From Chitinophaga sp. 180180018-3 (GTDB lineage Bacteria > Bacteroidota > Bacteroidia > Chitinophagales > Chitinophagaceae): a stretch of 64,000 nucleotides of DNA. The stretch lies in contig NZ_CP140772.1 of assembly GCF_037893185.1 (NCBI RefSeq), positions 2,356,001-2,420,000 of the forward strand. The letters are read 5' to 3'. Of the stretch, positions 16,962 to 26,286 are shown piece by piece; position 1 is the first letter of the stretch, and every line of letters starts with the position of its first letter. The position numbers were made by a program, and so were the translations under genes. The notes beneath the pieces are model-generated. The model was not told the DNA's origin and searched no databases. It saw only the letters and a program-made list of their open reading frames with translations.

Positions 16962-17447
16962 TTATTTCCACCAGTGGTAATAATTATGATGCCCATCATA
17001 CTCGAAACCACAGCGTGGGTATAGCTGATTCCCAACGTCGTTGGTCTTTTCGGTTTCCAGCATCAGGCCGCAGGCGCCAGTTTCGTCACACCATTGCTTG
17101 CAACGGTCTATTATTGCTACAGAAAGTCCGATGCCTCTGTAATCGGGATGAACAAACAGATCACTGAGCAACCACTGTTTCTCCAGTTTTATGTAGTGAT
17201 ACAACTCATATAGTTGCACAAAACCGGCCGGTTTACCATCGATGTAAGCCAGGAATACATGGGATTGCTGATGGCTTATCCTGTCGTGCAGAAATTTTCT
17301 GCCTCGTTCATAGTCAGATGGCTGGCGGTAGAAAACACGATACATATCAAACAACATAGCGGCATCTTCCAGTTGGCTGATGGTTGCTTTGATGAGGGTA
17401 GCAGTTCCTTTTTTTACATGGGCTGGTTGAGGATGGATTGCTGACAT
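16962..17447 (-). CDS. GNAT-family N-acetyltransferase
   Basis: 161 residues from the ATG at 17447 (a TTG eight codons upstream is the only longer start). It has the single-domain GNAT fold. Strand beta4 with LLSDLFVHPDYRG is followed by the acetyl-CoA pyrophosphate loop (YRGIGLSVAIID, motif R/Q-x-x-G-x-G/A). The end has the Tyr/Cys-rich YPRCGFEYDGHHNYYHW typical of the subgroup acting on small molecules or protein N-termini. It is a lone gene with its own terminator. Substrate unknown. Confidence 0.88.
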   Translation of the reverse strand: MSAIHPQPAHVKKGTATLIKATISQLEDAAMLFDMYRVFYRQPSDYERGRKFLHDRISHQQSHVFLAYIDGKPAGFVQLYELYHYIKLEKQWLLSDLFVHPDYRGIGLSVAIIDRCKQWCDETGACGLMLETEKTNDVGNQLYPRCGFEYDGHHNYYHWWK

Positions 17448-17585
17448 TACATAATATTTGGTTCGCTGCAAATGTCCATCGATACTGGATCATTCAGGTG
17501 GTCCAAAAATTACATAATGTGCTAGTCCAGGAAAAAGATGCAGTCGGGGGTAGCTGTCAGGTAAAATAAATGTTGAGGAAGAAAG

Positions 17586-19577
17586 CTACAGCAGTGCCTT
17601 TAATTTATTCAGCACGCTATTCATATTAATTCCTTTGCCTAGCAACCCTTTCAACAAATCGCCTTCACGGGCGAGCCGTTGCTGCATGTTGTAAATATTG
17701 AAGTCGCTGACCTTAAGGCCAGGTTTCACTTCGTCCCAGCGAAGCGGCGCGGAAACGGTGGCGCCCGGCCGCGGGCGCAGACAGTAGGCGGAGGCCATCG
17801 TCTGTATTTGCCGGTTCTGGAGGAAATCCAGGTATATTTTTCCCTTGCGCTTAGCAGGCGTTCTTACCACACTCGTATTGCCTGGCAACCGTTTGTTGAC
17901 AACGCCCACTATCAGTTCCGCCAGCATCCTCGATTGGTCAAAGCTGTATTTGGCGCCCAGCGGTATCAGTATATGCATGCCCGTGGCCCCTGAGGTTTTT
18001 ACGAAACTAAGGGCGCCAATTTGGTCCAGCACCTGCTTCACTTCCCGGGCAGTAGCTATCACCTGGTCGAAGGAATTGGTATCCGGGTCGAGATCGATCA
18101 GGCAGTAGTCGGGTTTTTCCGGCTTGTTGATCCGCGAATGCCAGGGATTCATTTCTATGCAGCCAAGATTGGCCATATACAACAGACTCGCTTTATTGTC
18201 GCACACCATGAATTCTTTCGTTTGCCCATCGGAGTCGCTGACGTAGGGAAAACGGGTGATCCAGTCGGCTACTTTATCTTCCACATTTTTCTGGTAGAAA
18301 CTAAATCCTTTGATACCTTCCGGAAAGCGGTTGAGCGACTGTGGCCTGTTTTTAAGATAAGGCAGTATATAATCAGCAATAGCAGCATAGTAGTTGATCA
18401 TATCCCGTTTGGTGATACCTTCATCGGGCCAGTATAATTTATCGAGATGGGTGAACGTTAGCAGTTTCCCGTCTACTTTCCGTTCCACCTGTTTTTCATC
18501 TTCCGGAAGGAAATTATCTGCAGGATGTTTTGCCATATGGATTTGTTTTTTGGCAGATGCTTTCGGTGGAGACGCTACTTTTACGTTTTTCTCTCCGGCG
18601 GCGGATTTATCTTCCCGCAGCCCGAGAAAAACAGGATGCCGTAGCAGGCCTTCTTCAGTAACCTCGGTGAATTTTACTGTGCAAACCAGTTCGGGCTTTA
18701 GCCAGGTGGCGGGCATATTGGTGACTGGCGCAGTTTTAAAAGGATGATGGGCGGTGATCAGGGGCTGGAATTTTATAAACAATGATTTCAGCTGTTCATC
18801 ATTGAAACCTGTGCCGGTATGCCCTATATATTTCAGGGTTTTACCTTCATATTTTCCCAGTATGAGTGCACCGAAATGTTTACGGCTGTTCCTGCCTTTC
18901 GTATAGCCGCATATGATAGCTTCTGCCTGTTGATGATGCTTTACTTTCAGCCAGGCATCGGTACGCCTGCCCATAGCATAGGCGCTGTCTGCTGCTTTGG
19001 CCATGATGCCCTCCAGGCCCCTGGCAACAGCGGCTTTGTAGAAGCGGAGCCCGTCGCCTTTAATATGTTGGCTGATCCTGATTAACGGATCATTGTTTGG
19101 GAGCAGCTCCTGCAGGATCGCTTTGCGGGCTTCCAGCGGTAGCATGGTAATGTCTTTCCCATTATACCACAACAAATCAAATACCTCATATGCGAGGTGC
19201 GCACTTTTTCCCTGCTGCAGATATTGTTGCAGGGCCTGGAAATCGGGGAGCCCTTTTTTATTGAGTGCTACTATCTCTCCGTCGAGTACTGCTTTTAGCC
19301 GCAGCTTTTTCAAGGCTTCACTGATCACGCCAAATTTTTCGTTGAACGGTTGCTGATGCCTCGACAGCAGATCTACGCGGCTGTTGTTAAGATAAGCGAC
19401 GGCCCGGTATCCATCCCACTTTATTTCGTATAGCCATTCGCTGTTGTTGAATGGTTTGTCGCTCAGCACCGCCAGCATGGGCTTTACGTGCTCCGGCATG
19501 GGAGCTGTTTTTCCCTGCTTCAGCAACGGAGTGACGTGACCGGTTGCTGCCGGCGGCCTTTTTTTTACCGGGCTCAT
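17586..19577 (-). CDS. ligD: LigD-type non-homologous end-joining enzyme: ATP-dependent ligase plus polymerase, without phosphoesterase
   Basis: 663 residues. The ligase catalytic domain comes first, with the adenylated Lys in YEIKWDGYRAV (Lys53), the EGIMAKA and AWLKVKHH motifs, and an OB-fold to about 320 (PELVCTVKFTEVTEEGLLRHP). A linker rich in Lys/Ala follows, then the archaeo-eukaryotic primase-like polymerase domain (about 375-640) with the metal-binding Asp pair in LIDLDPD (about 493-499). The usual N-terminal 3'-phosphoesterase domain of Bacteroidota LigD proteins (often 800 residues or more) is missing; the ORF begins only about 35 residues before the ligase fold. In the family LigD repairs double-strand breaks with Ku; no Ku gene is in the window. 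It is followed (upstream on the minus strand) by the DUF2723 gene with 13 bases between them. Confidence 0.92.
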   Translation of the reverse strand: MSPVKKRPPAATGHVTPLLKQGKTAPMPEHVKPMLAVLSDKPFNNSEWLYEIKWDGYRAVAYLNNSRVDLLSRHQQPFNEKFGVISEALKKLRLKAVLDGEIVALNKKGLPDFQALQQYLQQGKSAHLAYEVFDLLWYNGKDITMLPLEARKAILQELLPNNDPLIRISQHIKGDGLRFYKAAVARGLEGIMAKAADSAYAMGRRTDAWLKVKHHQQAEAIICGYTKGRNSRKHFGALILGKYEGKTLKYIGHTGTGFNDEQLKSLFIKFQPLITAHHPFKTAPVTNMPATWLKPELVCTVKFTEVTEEGLLRHPVFLGLREDKSAAGEKNVKVASPPKASAKKQIHMAKHPADNFLPEDEKQVERKVDGKLLTFTHLDKLYWPDEGITKRDMINYYAAIADYILPYLKNRPQSLNRFPEGIKGFSFYQKNVEDKVADWITRFPYVSDSDGQTKEFMVCDNKASLLYMANLGCIEMNPWHSRINKPEKPDYCLIDLDPDTNSFDQVIATAREVKQVLDQIGALSFVKTSGATGMHILIPLGAKYSFDQSRMLAELIVGVVNKRLPGNTSVVRTPAKRKGKIYLDFLQNRQIQTMASAYCLRPRPGATVSAPLRWDEVKPGLKVSDFNIYNMQQRLAREGDLLKGLLGKGINMNSVLNKLKALL

Positions 19578-19590
19578 GACGGATAATGAG

Positions 19591-22500
19591 TTATTTAAGT
19601 TTCAACCCCGACGAATCAGCGAAACTTGCCTGCATCTGTTGTAAACGTGCCATGATAGCAGTGCTTGCCTGTTGATCCTGTGTGAACGCATCTTTCATAT
19701 TAACAGGCAAGGAATTATAATAGTTCAGCTGTTGCTGGCAGTCCCGTATCACTTCGTCCGCAATAAGCTTGCCGCGGGCTTTGTTCCCGCTCAGATAGTA
19801 GGCATAAGCATATTGCATGGAAGTGATATTGTGCATGGCGCCGCCTTCGCCGGAAACCATGCCATAGGGCAGCGTAGCGGCTGGCAGCATCTTGTATCCA
19901 TAGTCGAGCGCTTTGAGGGCGGAATCTTTCCTGCCCTCGCCGGCGAGGGCAATGCCGAGTGTGGCGTAAGTTCTGCGTATACCCAACAGTATACGCCGGC
20001 CGTTTTCATCGAAGTAAGTGCCGGGCCGTTCTGCGCCACCAAAGCGGAATTTCGTCATCAGTGTGTTGTACATGTCGGCCGTATTAACGTTCGTACCCAG
20101 TTCTTCGTTGGGTTGTTTTTTCACAGGCACCAGCCGGTAGGTGAGCCCCTCCTGTCGCATGTAGCTGTTCAATCCCAGGTTGTATGGCTGGGAGAAATAT
20201 ATAGGCCGGTTCCAGTTGTTAGCTGCAATGATATTCAGTTCCGCCAGGTCATTCTTGAACAGCGCATTGCCCGGTACCGTGAAATCCATTTCCGGCGCAA
20301 TCTTACTGCTGTCGGCCGCCGGCACGGTGCCGTTGGCTACTACTGCCGCTTTGTTGACCGGTACAAAAAACTGATGCGTAGGGAAGTAGTTGATCCCATT
20401 TCCGCCTTCTGTCTGCAGTTTATTATTATCATCTCCTATGAACGCCATAATCTCATTGAGATTAAAATACTTGTCCTGCGGCACATTGCCGGGATTGAAG
20501 AAGGCTACATAGTTGCGGTTGTCGCCGAGGTATTTATCCGGCGCCCAGCTGAATGGTACCGGCGCGCTCTGATTTACCCTGCGCTGCATCTGGTTAATGG
20601 CCCAGTCGGAGCCCAGTAAGCTGGTAACGGTCACGCGTATATCAGGCCGTATATTTTCTACTTCCTGTGCGTACCAGAGCGGATAAGTATCATTATCGCC
20701 ACCTGTGAACAGCACGGAATTAGGCGCGCAGGAATTGAGATAGTCGGCTGCCGAATCTCTCGCAAGGGATTTCATGGAGCGGTCGTGATCGTCCCATTCC
20801 TGGGAGGCCATCAGCACCGGCACCGCCAGCAGACAGGCCACTCCGGCCCCCGTAGCCGCGATATTGCCGGGCAGTTTTTTCTTCAGCAGGTCAAACACAT
20901 GCAATACACCCAGCCCTATCCAGATGGCAAAGGCATAGAAAGAACCTACATAGGAATAGTCTCTTTCCCGTGGTTGAGGACCATATTGATTAAGATAAAG
21001 TATGATAGCAATGCCTGTAAAGAAGTACAGCAGGAATACCACTATCATATTGTGCCGGTCTTTTTTCCATTGGTAGATGATTCCCAGGATGCCCAGCAAC
21101 AGTGGTAGCATAAACAGCGTGTTATGTGCTTTGTTGGCTTTGAGGGTGTCCGGCAACAGGCTCTGGTCGCCCAGCCGCATGTTGTCAATGAACGGTATGC
21201 CTGATATCCAGTTCCCATCCCGCACATTGCCCAGTCCCTGCAGGTCATTCTGCCGGCCGGCGAAATTCCACATAAAATAACGCCAGTACATCCAGTTGAA
21301 CTGATAACTCATCAGCCATCTCATATGATCGCCAAAAGAAGGCTTTTCATCTTTGCCCAGGCCCAGCCAGCTCTGGTAATAATCCACATGGCCGAGGGAG
21401 TTGTCACTGTCCCACGCGCGGGTGAACAGATGTATGTCGTCGGGATTATACTTGTAATCGAACTTGGTACCGACTACATCATATTTTCCTGTCTTCTCAT
21501 TTTTATAATAAATATTTCCTGTTTCATTATTGCCAGTTGGTTTGGCTGTAAAGTCCGGCCCGCGCAGGATTGGCCAGGTGCCATATTGCGAACGGTCGAG
21601 ATACGCCACCAGCTCAATCGGGTTATTAACGGATTGCATATTGATGGCCGGCTTCGCATTAGCACGTATCAGGATCATGAAATAAGACGAATAACCTATC
21701 AGGATAAACGAAAGACACCAGAGCCCCAGCTGGAGGAAATATTTCTTCCTTTTTATAGACTGGTATATTCCAAACGCGATCAGCGATGCAATCAGCAGGA
21801 TGGCGAAGAAAGCGCCTGAGTTGAAGGGCAGGCCCAGGTCATTGACAAACCAGCGATCGAACCAGCCGACTATTTTAATGGTATCCTGTATCACGAGTAT
21901 CTGCACAATACCGGTGAGCGCACAGGCCAGCAAAAAGGCCAGGATAGCGCCCCGGCGTGAGTAGCGGTAACGGCGGAAATAATAGGTCATTACAATGGCA
22001 GGGATACTCAGTAAGCTAAGCAGATGCACGCCAATCGACAGGCCGATCAGATAAGCGATCAGAAAAAGCCATCGGTTGGCATAAGGCTCATCGGCCTGCT
22101 CTTCCCATTTCAGGATAGCCCAGAAAGCCATGGCAATGAACACCGGGGAAACCCCAAACACAATCCCTTCCACTGCGGAGAACCAGAATGAGTCGGAGAA
22201 AGTAAAGGCAAGTGCTCCCACAGCACCGGCTGCGATGATGGCGATCGTCTGCTCCCGGCTAAGGGGAATATTGTTCTTTTGCAGCAGGCGCCTGCCCAGG
22301 TGGGTAATGGTCCAGAAAAGGAACAGGATGGTAAAACCACTGCTCACGGATGAAAGCAGGTTCACCTGTTGCGCCGCATGCACATTAGGCCCGGTGGCAT
22401 CCCAGCTGCCCGCAAAGAAAACAATGAACAGCCTCCCCAGCATGATAAACAGGGGAGCTCCCGGCGGGTGCGAGATTTGTAGCTTATAACAACAGGGAAT

Positions 22501-22617
22501 GAATTCTCCGCAATCCCAGAAACTGGCGGTAGATTCCCGGGTAACAATAAAAACAGTGCAGGCAATGGCACAAATAATCCAGCCTGTCACGTTATTCAGT
22601 TTCTTGAAGCTGTCCAT
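19591..22617 (-). CDS. DUF2723 membrane protein, putative protein O-glycosyltransferase (GT117/TMEM260-like)
   Basis: 1008 residues. Residues ~8-620 contain a dozen hydrophobic segments. The conserved early loop WDCGEFIPCCYKLQISHPPGAP (residues ~33-55; D and E of DCGEF are the expected catalytic acids of GT-C enzymes) defines the DUF2723 family. The ~380 C-terminal residues are soluble and probably periplasmic, with TPR-like helices near the end (DSALKALDYGYKML, YAYAYYLSGNKARGK). GT-C enzymes of this type transfer a sugar from a lipid carrier; in Bacteroidota they are linked by family knowledge to O-glycosylation of exported proteins. The gene sits next to ligD with a 13-base gap, but a functional tie is not expected. 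Confidence 0.88.
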   Translation of the reverse strand: MDSFKKLNNVTGWIICAIACTVFIVTRESTASFWDCGEFIPCCYKLQISHPPGAPLFIMLGRLFIVFFAGSWDATGPNVHAAQQVNLLSSVSSGFTILFLFWTITHLGRRLLQKNNIPLSREQTIAIIAAGAVGALAFTFSDSFWFSAVEGIVFGVSPVFIAMAFWAILKWEEQADEPYANRWLFLIAYLIGLSIGVHLLSLLSIPAIVMTYYFRRYRYSRRGAILAFLLACALTGIVQILVIQDTIKIVGWFDRWFVNDLGLPFNSGAFFAILLIASLIAFGIYQSIKRKKYFLQLGLWCLSFILIGYSSYFMILIRANAKPAINMQSVNNPIELVAYLDRSQYGTWPILRGPDFTAKPTGNNETGNIYYKNEKTGKYDVVGTKFDYKYNPDDIHLFTRAWDSDNSLGHVDYYQSWLGLGKDEKPSFGDHMRWLMSYQFNWMYWRYFMWNFAGRQNDLQGLGNVRDGNWISGIPFIDNMRLGDQSLLPDTLKANKAHNTLFMLPLLLGILGIIYQWKKDRHNMIVVFLLYFFTGIAIILYLNQYGPQPRERDYSYVGSFYAFAIWIGLGVLHVFDLLKKKLPGNIAATGAGVACLLAVPVLMASQEWDDHDRSMKSLARDSAADYLNSCAPNSVLFTGGDNDTYPLWYAQEVENIRPDIRVTVTSLLGSDWAINQMQRRVNQSAPVPFSWAPDKYLGDNRNYVAFFNPGNVPQDKYFNLNEIMAFIGDDNNKLQTEGGNGINYFPTHQFFVPVNKAAVVANGTVPAADSSKIAPEMDFTVPGNALFKNDLAELNIIAANNWNRPIYFSQPYNLGLNSYMRQEGLTYRLVPVKKQPNEELGTNVNTADMYNTLMTKFRFGGAERPGTYFDENGRRILLGIRRTYATLGIALAGEGRKDSALKALDYGYKMLPAATLPYGMVSGEGGAMHNITSMQYAYAYYLSGNKARGKLIADEVIRDCQQQLNYYNSLPVNMKDAFTQDQQASTAIMARLQQMQASFADSSGLKLK

Positions 22618-22719
22618 TCAGGATAGTGATTTTATAAGAAAAGTGTGATGCTTATAAAATTAGGGGACATTCCTGAAAAAAGATGTTAAAATTCCTATAG
22701 AATTTACCGCTGGCAGGGG

Positions 22720-23190
22720 TTATTCTTTCCAATTCTTTTCAAAACGGCCACTTCTTTCCTTGATACGTATGCGGTATACGACCGGCCGGTTAACCGGTTC
22801 GGGGGTTTCGGGATTGGCCAGCGCCTGGTGCATATCCTGTACTCCTGCAGTTTCACTTACATGCTGATGAGCGGCCAGATGCCCCACCAGGTACTTCATC
22901 GCATAATATTTTTCCTTGGGGTCTGTAATCTCTTCATAATCTCCCCATACTATTACACTACGCCAGTTAGCACTGTTGATAATCTCATCTACCTGAAAAC
23001 AAACGTGCGGATGCTGACGCATAATGTCTATTTTCAAGCCCTCTTTGGAGTGCACTACTACATAGTTATCGTTATAGGCGTAACTGACAGGCACGATATA
23101 CATTTTTTCTCCATCAGTACAACCAATACGGCCGGTAATATTGTTCGCCATTACTTCATTGATTTCATCCTGAGTCAGTTCGCCTAACAT
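22720..23190 (-). CDS. Pyridoxamine 5'-phosphate oxidase-family flavoprotein (NimA-like)
   Basis: 156 residues, the length of the split-barrel FMN-binding family that includes NimA nitroimidazole reductases. The start LTQDEINEVMANNITGRIGCTDGEKMYIVPVSYAY (residues 4-38) has the usual strand order. VVHSKEGLKIDIMRQHPHVCFQVDEI and WRSVIVWGDYEEI follow. The C-terminal segment YRIRIKERSGRFEKN is typical. It likely binds FMN or heme as a dimer; the substrate is unknown. A single gene, divergent from the PQQ dehydrogenase gene at 23343. Confidence 0.88.
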   Translation of the reverse strand: MLGELTQDEINEVMANNITGRIGCTDGEKMYIVPVSYAYNDNYVVVHSKEGLKIDIMRQHPHVCFQVDEIINSANWRSVIVWGDYEEITDPKEKYYAMKYLVGHLAAHQHVSETAGVQDMHQALANPETPEPVNRPVVYRIRIKERSGRFEKNWKE

Positions 23191-23342
23191 AGCATTGGTT
23201 TTTGAGGATTAAAGAACAGATTTCGCTGCTAAATTACAAAGAATTTGATGAACGGTGCCCTTCTTGCTTTTAAACTTCGGCATAACTCATTAAGTTTAGG
23301 AAACAACCAGATTAATCGACATTCTCAATCGCTGATTCCACG

Positions 23343-25484
23343 ATGAAACAAACCTCCCTGATGCTCCTGCTGCTGAGTTTAGCGGCATGCAATAGCAAAT
23401 CTGATTTCACCACCTGGGAAGTGACCGGTGGAAGCCGGGCCAATCAGCGTTATTCGGGTATTACGCAAATAGATACTGCCAGCGTGAAGCAACTCCGGGT
23501 AGCCTGGGTATATCATTCGGAGAAAAATGACAGCACGCGGTTTGGACCAATGGAATGTAATCCGATAGTCGTGAATGGAATCATGTACGGTGTATCGCCC
23601 AAATTGAAACTGTTTGCCATTGACGCTGCCAGCGGACAGGAGAAATGGCATTTTGATCCGGCGGATTCGGTAGCCAATCCCACCTGGCATCGTAACAGTG
23701 TAAATATGAACCGGGGCGTAAGCTGGTGGGAGCATGAAGGTGATCAGCGTATTATTTACAGCGTAGGCCCGGTGGTGTTTTCAGTGAATGCTGCTACCGG
23801 GCAACTGGTATCATCATTCGGAAAGCAGGGGGGCATCGACCTGCGTTATGAGCTGGGCAAAGAAAATCCCGAGGAGATGTTTCTTTCACCTACTTCGCCG
23901 GTGATGGTGTATAAAGATCTGTTTTTTGTCAGCGGTCTCGCTGGTGAAAATACGCCGGGACATATCATGGCATTTGACGCTGCTACCGGCAAACAACGGT
24001 GGATATTCCATACCATCCCTCATCCCGGGGAACCGGGGCACGAAACCTGGGAAAACAAAGATGCCTGGAAATTTATGGGCTCCACCAATGCCTGGGCAGG
24101 ATTCAGCCTGGATGAGCAGCGGGGCATATTGTATGCTGTTACCGGAAATCCGAGTAACGATTTCTACGGCGGCTCGCGGCTGGGAGCCGGATTGTACGGC
24201 AACTGCATTATTGCGCTGGATGCGCAGAGCGGGAAAAAGATATGGCATTACCAGACGGTGCACCATGATGTATGGGACCGCGACTTGCCAACACCGCCGG
24301 TATTGATAACGGTAACGCATAATGGAAAACAGGTGGATGCTGTAGCACAAACCACCAAGCAGGGCTTCATTTTCGTGCTCAACCGCGAAACGGGCGAACC
24401 CGTGTATCCTGTTACGGAACAGGCATTTCCCGTGAATACACCGCTGGCAGGAGAGCGTTTGTGGCCCACGCAGCCGGTACCGGACCAGCCCCGCCCTTTT
24501 GCCCGTCAGCACCTCACGGAAGCAGATCTGAACAACCTGGTGAGCGACAGCTCCCACCAGGATCTCCTGCGTCGTTTCAGGAGTTACAGCAACGGCACAC
24601 CTTTCACACCGCCTACGAAAGAAGGCACGCTGGTGTTTCCGGGATACGATGGTGGCGGAGAATGGGGCGGGCCGGCCTTTGACCCCGAAAGTGGTATCCT
24701 GTATGTGAATGCCAATGAAATGGCCTGGGTGTTAAATATGGTAGATAATAAGCCGGCAACGGCAGCTGTTACGAATGGAGAGGCCGGCGAAGCTGTTTAC
24801 CGGCAAAACTGTATGGGCTGTCATGGCCCCGACCGGAAAGGCGGAGGCGATTATCCGTCGATACTAGGAGTGGAAAAGAAATATAGTAAAGAGAAGTTCC
24901 TGGAACTGGTTACTTCCGGACGTAGAATGATGCCGGGTTTCAACCAGTTAAAGCCGGAACAGAAAGATGCGCTGGCATCGTTTATCCTCCGGCTGCAGGC
25001 CAATCAGAAAAAAGGGTTTAAAGGAACAGCGCCTAAGCAAATGCCTCCGCAGGATCTGTATGGCTTTACAGGGTATAATAAATTCCTTACCAAAGAAGGA
25101 TATCCGGGTATCAGGCCGCCCTGGGGTACGCTGAGCGCTATCGACCTGAATACCGGCCATTACAAATGGCAGGTACCTTTCGGGGAATTTGCAGAGCTGA
25201 AAGCCAAAGGGATACCCATCACCGGTCGGGAAAACTACGGTGGGCCGGTGGTAACAGCCGGAGGACTTATTTTCATCGGCGCTACCGGCGACGGAAAGTT
25301 CAGGGCTTACAATAAACGGAACGGCGAATTGTTATGGGAAACGGATCTGCCGGCTCCGGGTGTAGCGACGCCGGCCGTATATGCACTCAACGGGAAACAA
25401 TATGTGGTAATTGCCTGTGGAGGCTCCAAATGGGGCGGGAAACAGGGCGATGCCTACGTTGCCTTTGCGTTACCGGGAAAGTAA
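23343..25484 (+). CDS. PQQ-dependent dehydrogenase lipoprotein with inserted cytochrome c domain
   Basis: 713 residues. A lipoprotein signal ends in SLAAC, followed by NSKSDFTTW. Eight-bladed quinoprotein propeller motifs include AIDAASGQEKWHF, AFDAATGKQRWIFH, ALDAQSGKKIWHY and AIDLNTGHYKWQVPFG. A mono-haem cytochrome c domain is inserted before the last blades, with C490-M-G-C-H494 and a Met ligand candidate in RRMMPGF. It resembles membrane glucose/aldose dehydrogenases of the Gcd/quinoprotein type and should oxidise a sugar or alcohol in the periplasm and pass electrons to the respiratory chain through its own haem. The gene directly precedes the sigma/FecR/SusCD locus on the same strand, 147 bases away. 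It may process the same substrate, though this is inference. Confidence 0.92.
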   Translation: MKQTSLMLLLLSLAACNSKSDFTTWEVTGGSRANQRYSGITQIDTASVKQLRVAWVYHSEKNDSTRFGPMECNPIVVNGIMYGVSPKLKLFAIDAASGQEKWHFDPADSVANPTWHRNSVNMNRGVSWWEHEGDQRIIYSVGPVVFSVNAATGQLVSSFGKQGGIDLRYELGKENPEEMFLSPTSPVMVYKDLFFVSGLAGENTPGHIMAFDAATGKQRWIFHTIPHPGEPGHETWENKDAWKFMGSTNAWAGFSLDEQRGILYAVTGNPSNDFYGGSRLGAGLYGNCIIALDAQSGKKIWHYQTVHHDVWDRDLPTPPVLITVTHNGKQVDAVAQTTKQGFIFVLNRETGEPVYPVTEQAFPVNTPLAGERLWPTQPVPDQPRPFARQHLTEADLNNLVSDSSHQDLLRRFRSYSNGTPFTPPTKEGTLVFPGYDGGGEWGGPAFDPESGILYVNANEMAWVLNMVDNKPATAAVTNGEAGEAVYRQNCMGCHGPDRKGGGDYPSILGVEKKYSKEKFLELVTSGRRMMPGFNQLKPEQKDALASFILRLQANQKKGFKGTAPKQMPPQDLYGFTGYNKFLTKEGYPGIRPPWGTLSAIDLNTGHYKWQVPFGEFAELKAKGIPITGRENYGGPVVTAGGLIFIGATGDGKFRAYNKRNGELLWETDLPAPGVATPAVYALNGKQYVVIACGGSKWGGKQGDAYVAFALPGK

Positions 25485-25565
25485 CCTGCTGATAGAAATA
25501 AACGTTAAAATCCATACACTTTTTGTTTAAAAAACATACATATTTTACCCTAAGATTATCTAGAT

Positions 25566-25616
25566 TGCAAATGTATTTACCAGCATGGGTACTGACTGGT
25601 AAATGTCCTTTCTGCA
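25566..25616 (+). other. Structured leader upstream of the second sigma gene
   Basis: A perfect 9-bp stem (ATTTACCAG 25575-25583 with CTGGTAAAT 25596-25604) is nested inside a shorter outer pairing of TTGCA-type arms near 25566 and 25612. The structure ends 15 bases before the sigma ATG. It could be a 5'UTR regulatory hairpin or an operator; nothing in the window tells which. Confidence 0.35.
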
Positions 25617-25631
25617 ATTAAATACCTGGTA

Positions 25632-26219
25632 ATGTCCGGATGGGCTTTCATGGAAGACAGTGAACTTTTACATCTCCTTCAGAAAGGGGAGGTGCGGGCA
25701 TTTGATGCTATTTATACACGTTACTGGTCTGATCTCTATAAACATGCTTTCTATACCCTTAAATCAAGGGATGCAGCGATGGATGTGATCCAGGAAGTAT
25801 TTACCTGGCTCTGGCTTCACCGGGAAACGGTGCAGATCACTTCTCTGAAATATTATCTTCGTGCGGCTACCCGCTTTAAAATGGCTAATTATCTGAGAGA
25901 TACCAAAACCAGGCGGGTGTTTATCAGCGATCTTCAATACACTACCGAGAGCAGTATTCAGCCGGATGAAATCTCCGTGCGGGAATTGAAGGTAGTCATT
26001 GCCCAGGCCGTAGCTGCGTTGCCGGAAAAATGCCGGGCAGTATTCAGCCTGAGCCGGAATGAACAGTTATCACACGCGGAAATTGCTTCCCGCCTTAATA
26101 TCACCGTAAAAACTGTCGAAAACCAGATCACTATTGCGCTGAAGCGCATACGCTTATTCATCGGGCATTCTGTACCGGTTTTCTGGTTATTGCTAACATA
26201 CCTTCTGAAAAATTTTTGA
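25632..26219 (+). CDS. ECF RNA polymerase sigma-70 factor
   Basis: 195 residues from the ATG at 25632; the ATG at 25650 (MEDSELLHLLQKGEVRAF) fits the family N-terminus equally well. Region 2 has FDAIYTRYWSDLYKHAF and DVIQEVFTWLW. Region 4 has CRAVFSLSRNEQLSHAEIA and VKTVENQITIALKRIR. The hydrophobic C-terminal tail (FWLLLTYLLKNF) is typical of Bacteroidota ECF sigmas paired with FecR. It is first of the operon sigma-FecR-SusC-SusD and should switch on the downstream receptor genes. Confidence 0.95.
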   Translation: MSGWAFMEDSELLHLLQKGEVRAFDAIYTRYWSDLYKHAFYTLKSRDAAMDVIQEVFTWLWLHRETVQITSLKYYLRAATRFKMANYLRDTKTRRVFISDLQYTTESSIQPDEISVRELKVVIAQAVAALPEKCRAVFSLSRNEQLSHAEIASRLNITVKTVENQITIALKRIRLFIGHSVPVFWLLLTYLLKNF

Positions 26220-26286
26220 AAAAAATTTATTCCGCCTTTGGGGGGAAGTGCTTTTTCATGTGCCTCATTATTAAACATCCATTTAA

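Noticed and set aside
19672..20619. Plus-strand frame of 315 residues in the DUF2723 gene
   Set aside because: Antisense to the soluble C-terminal domain of a clear membrane protein.
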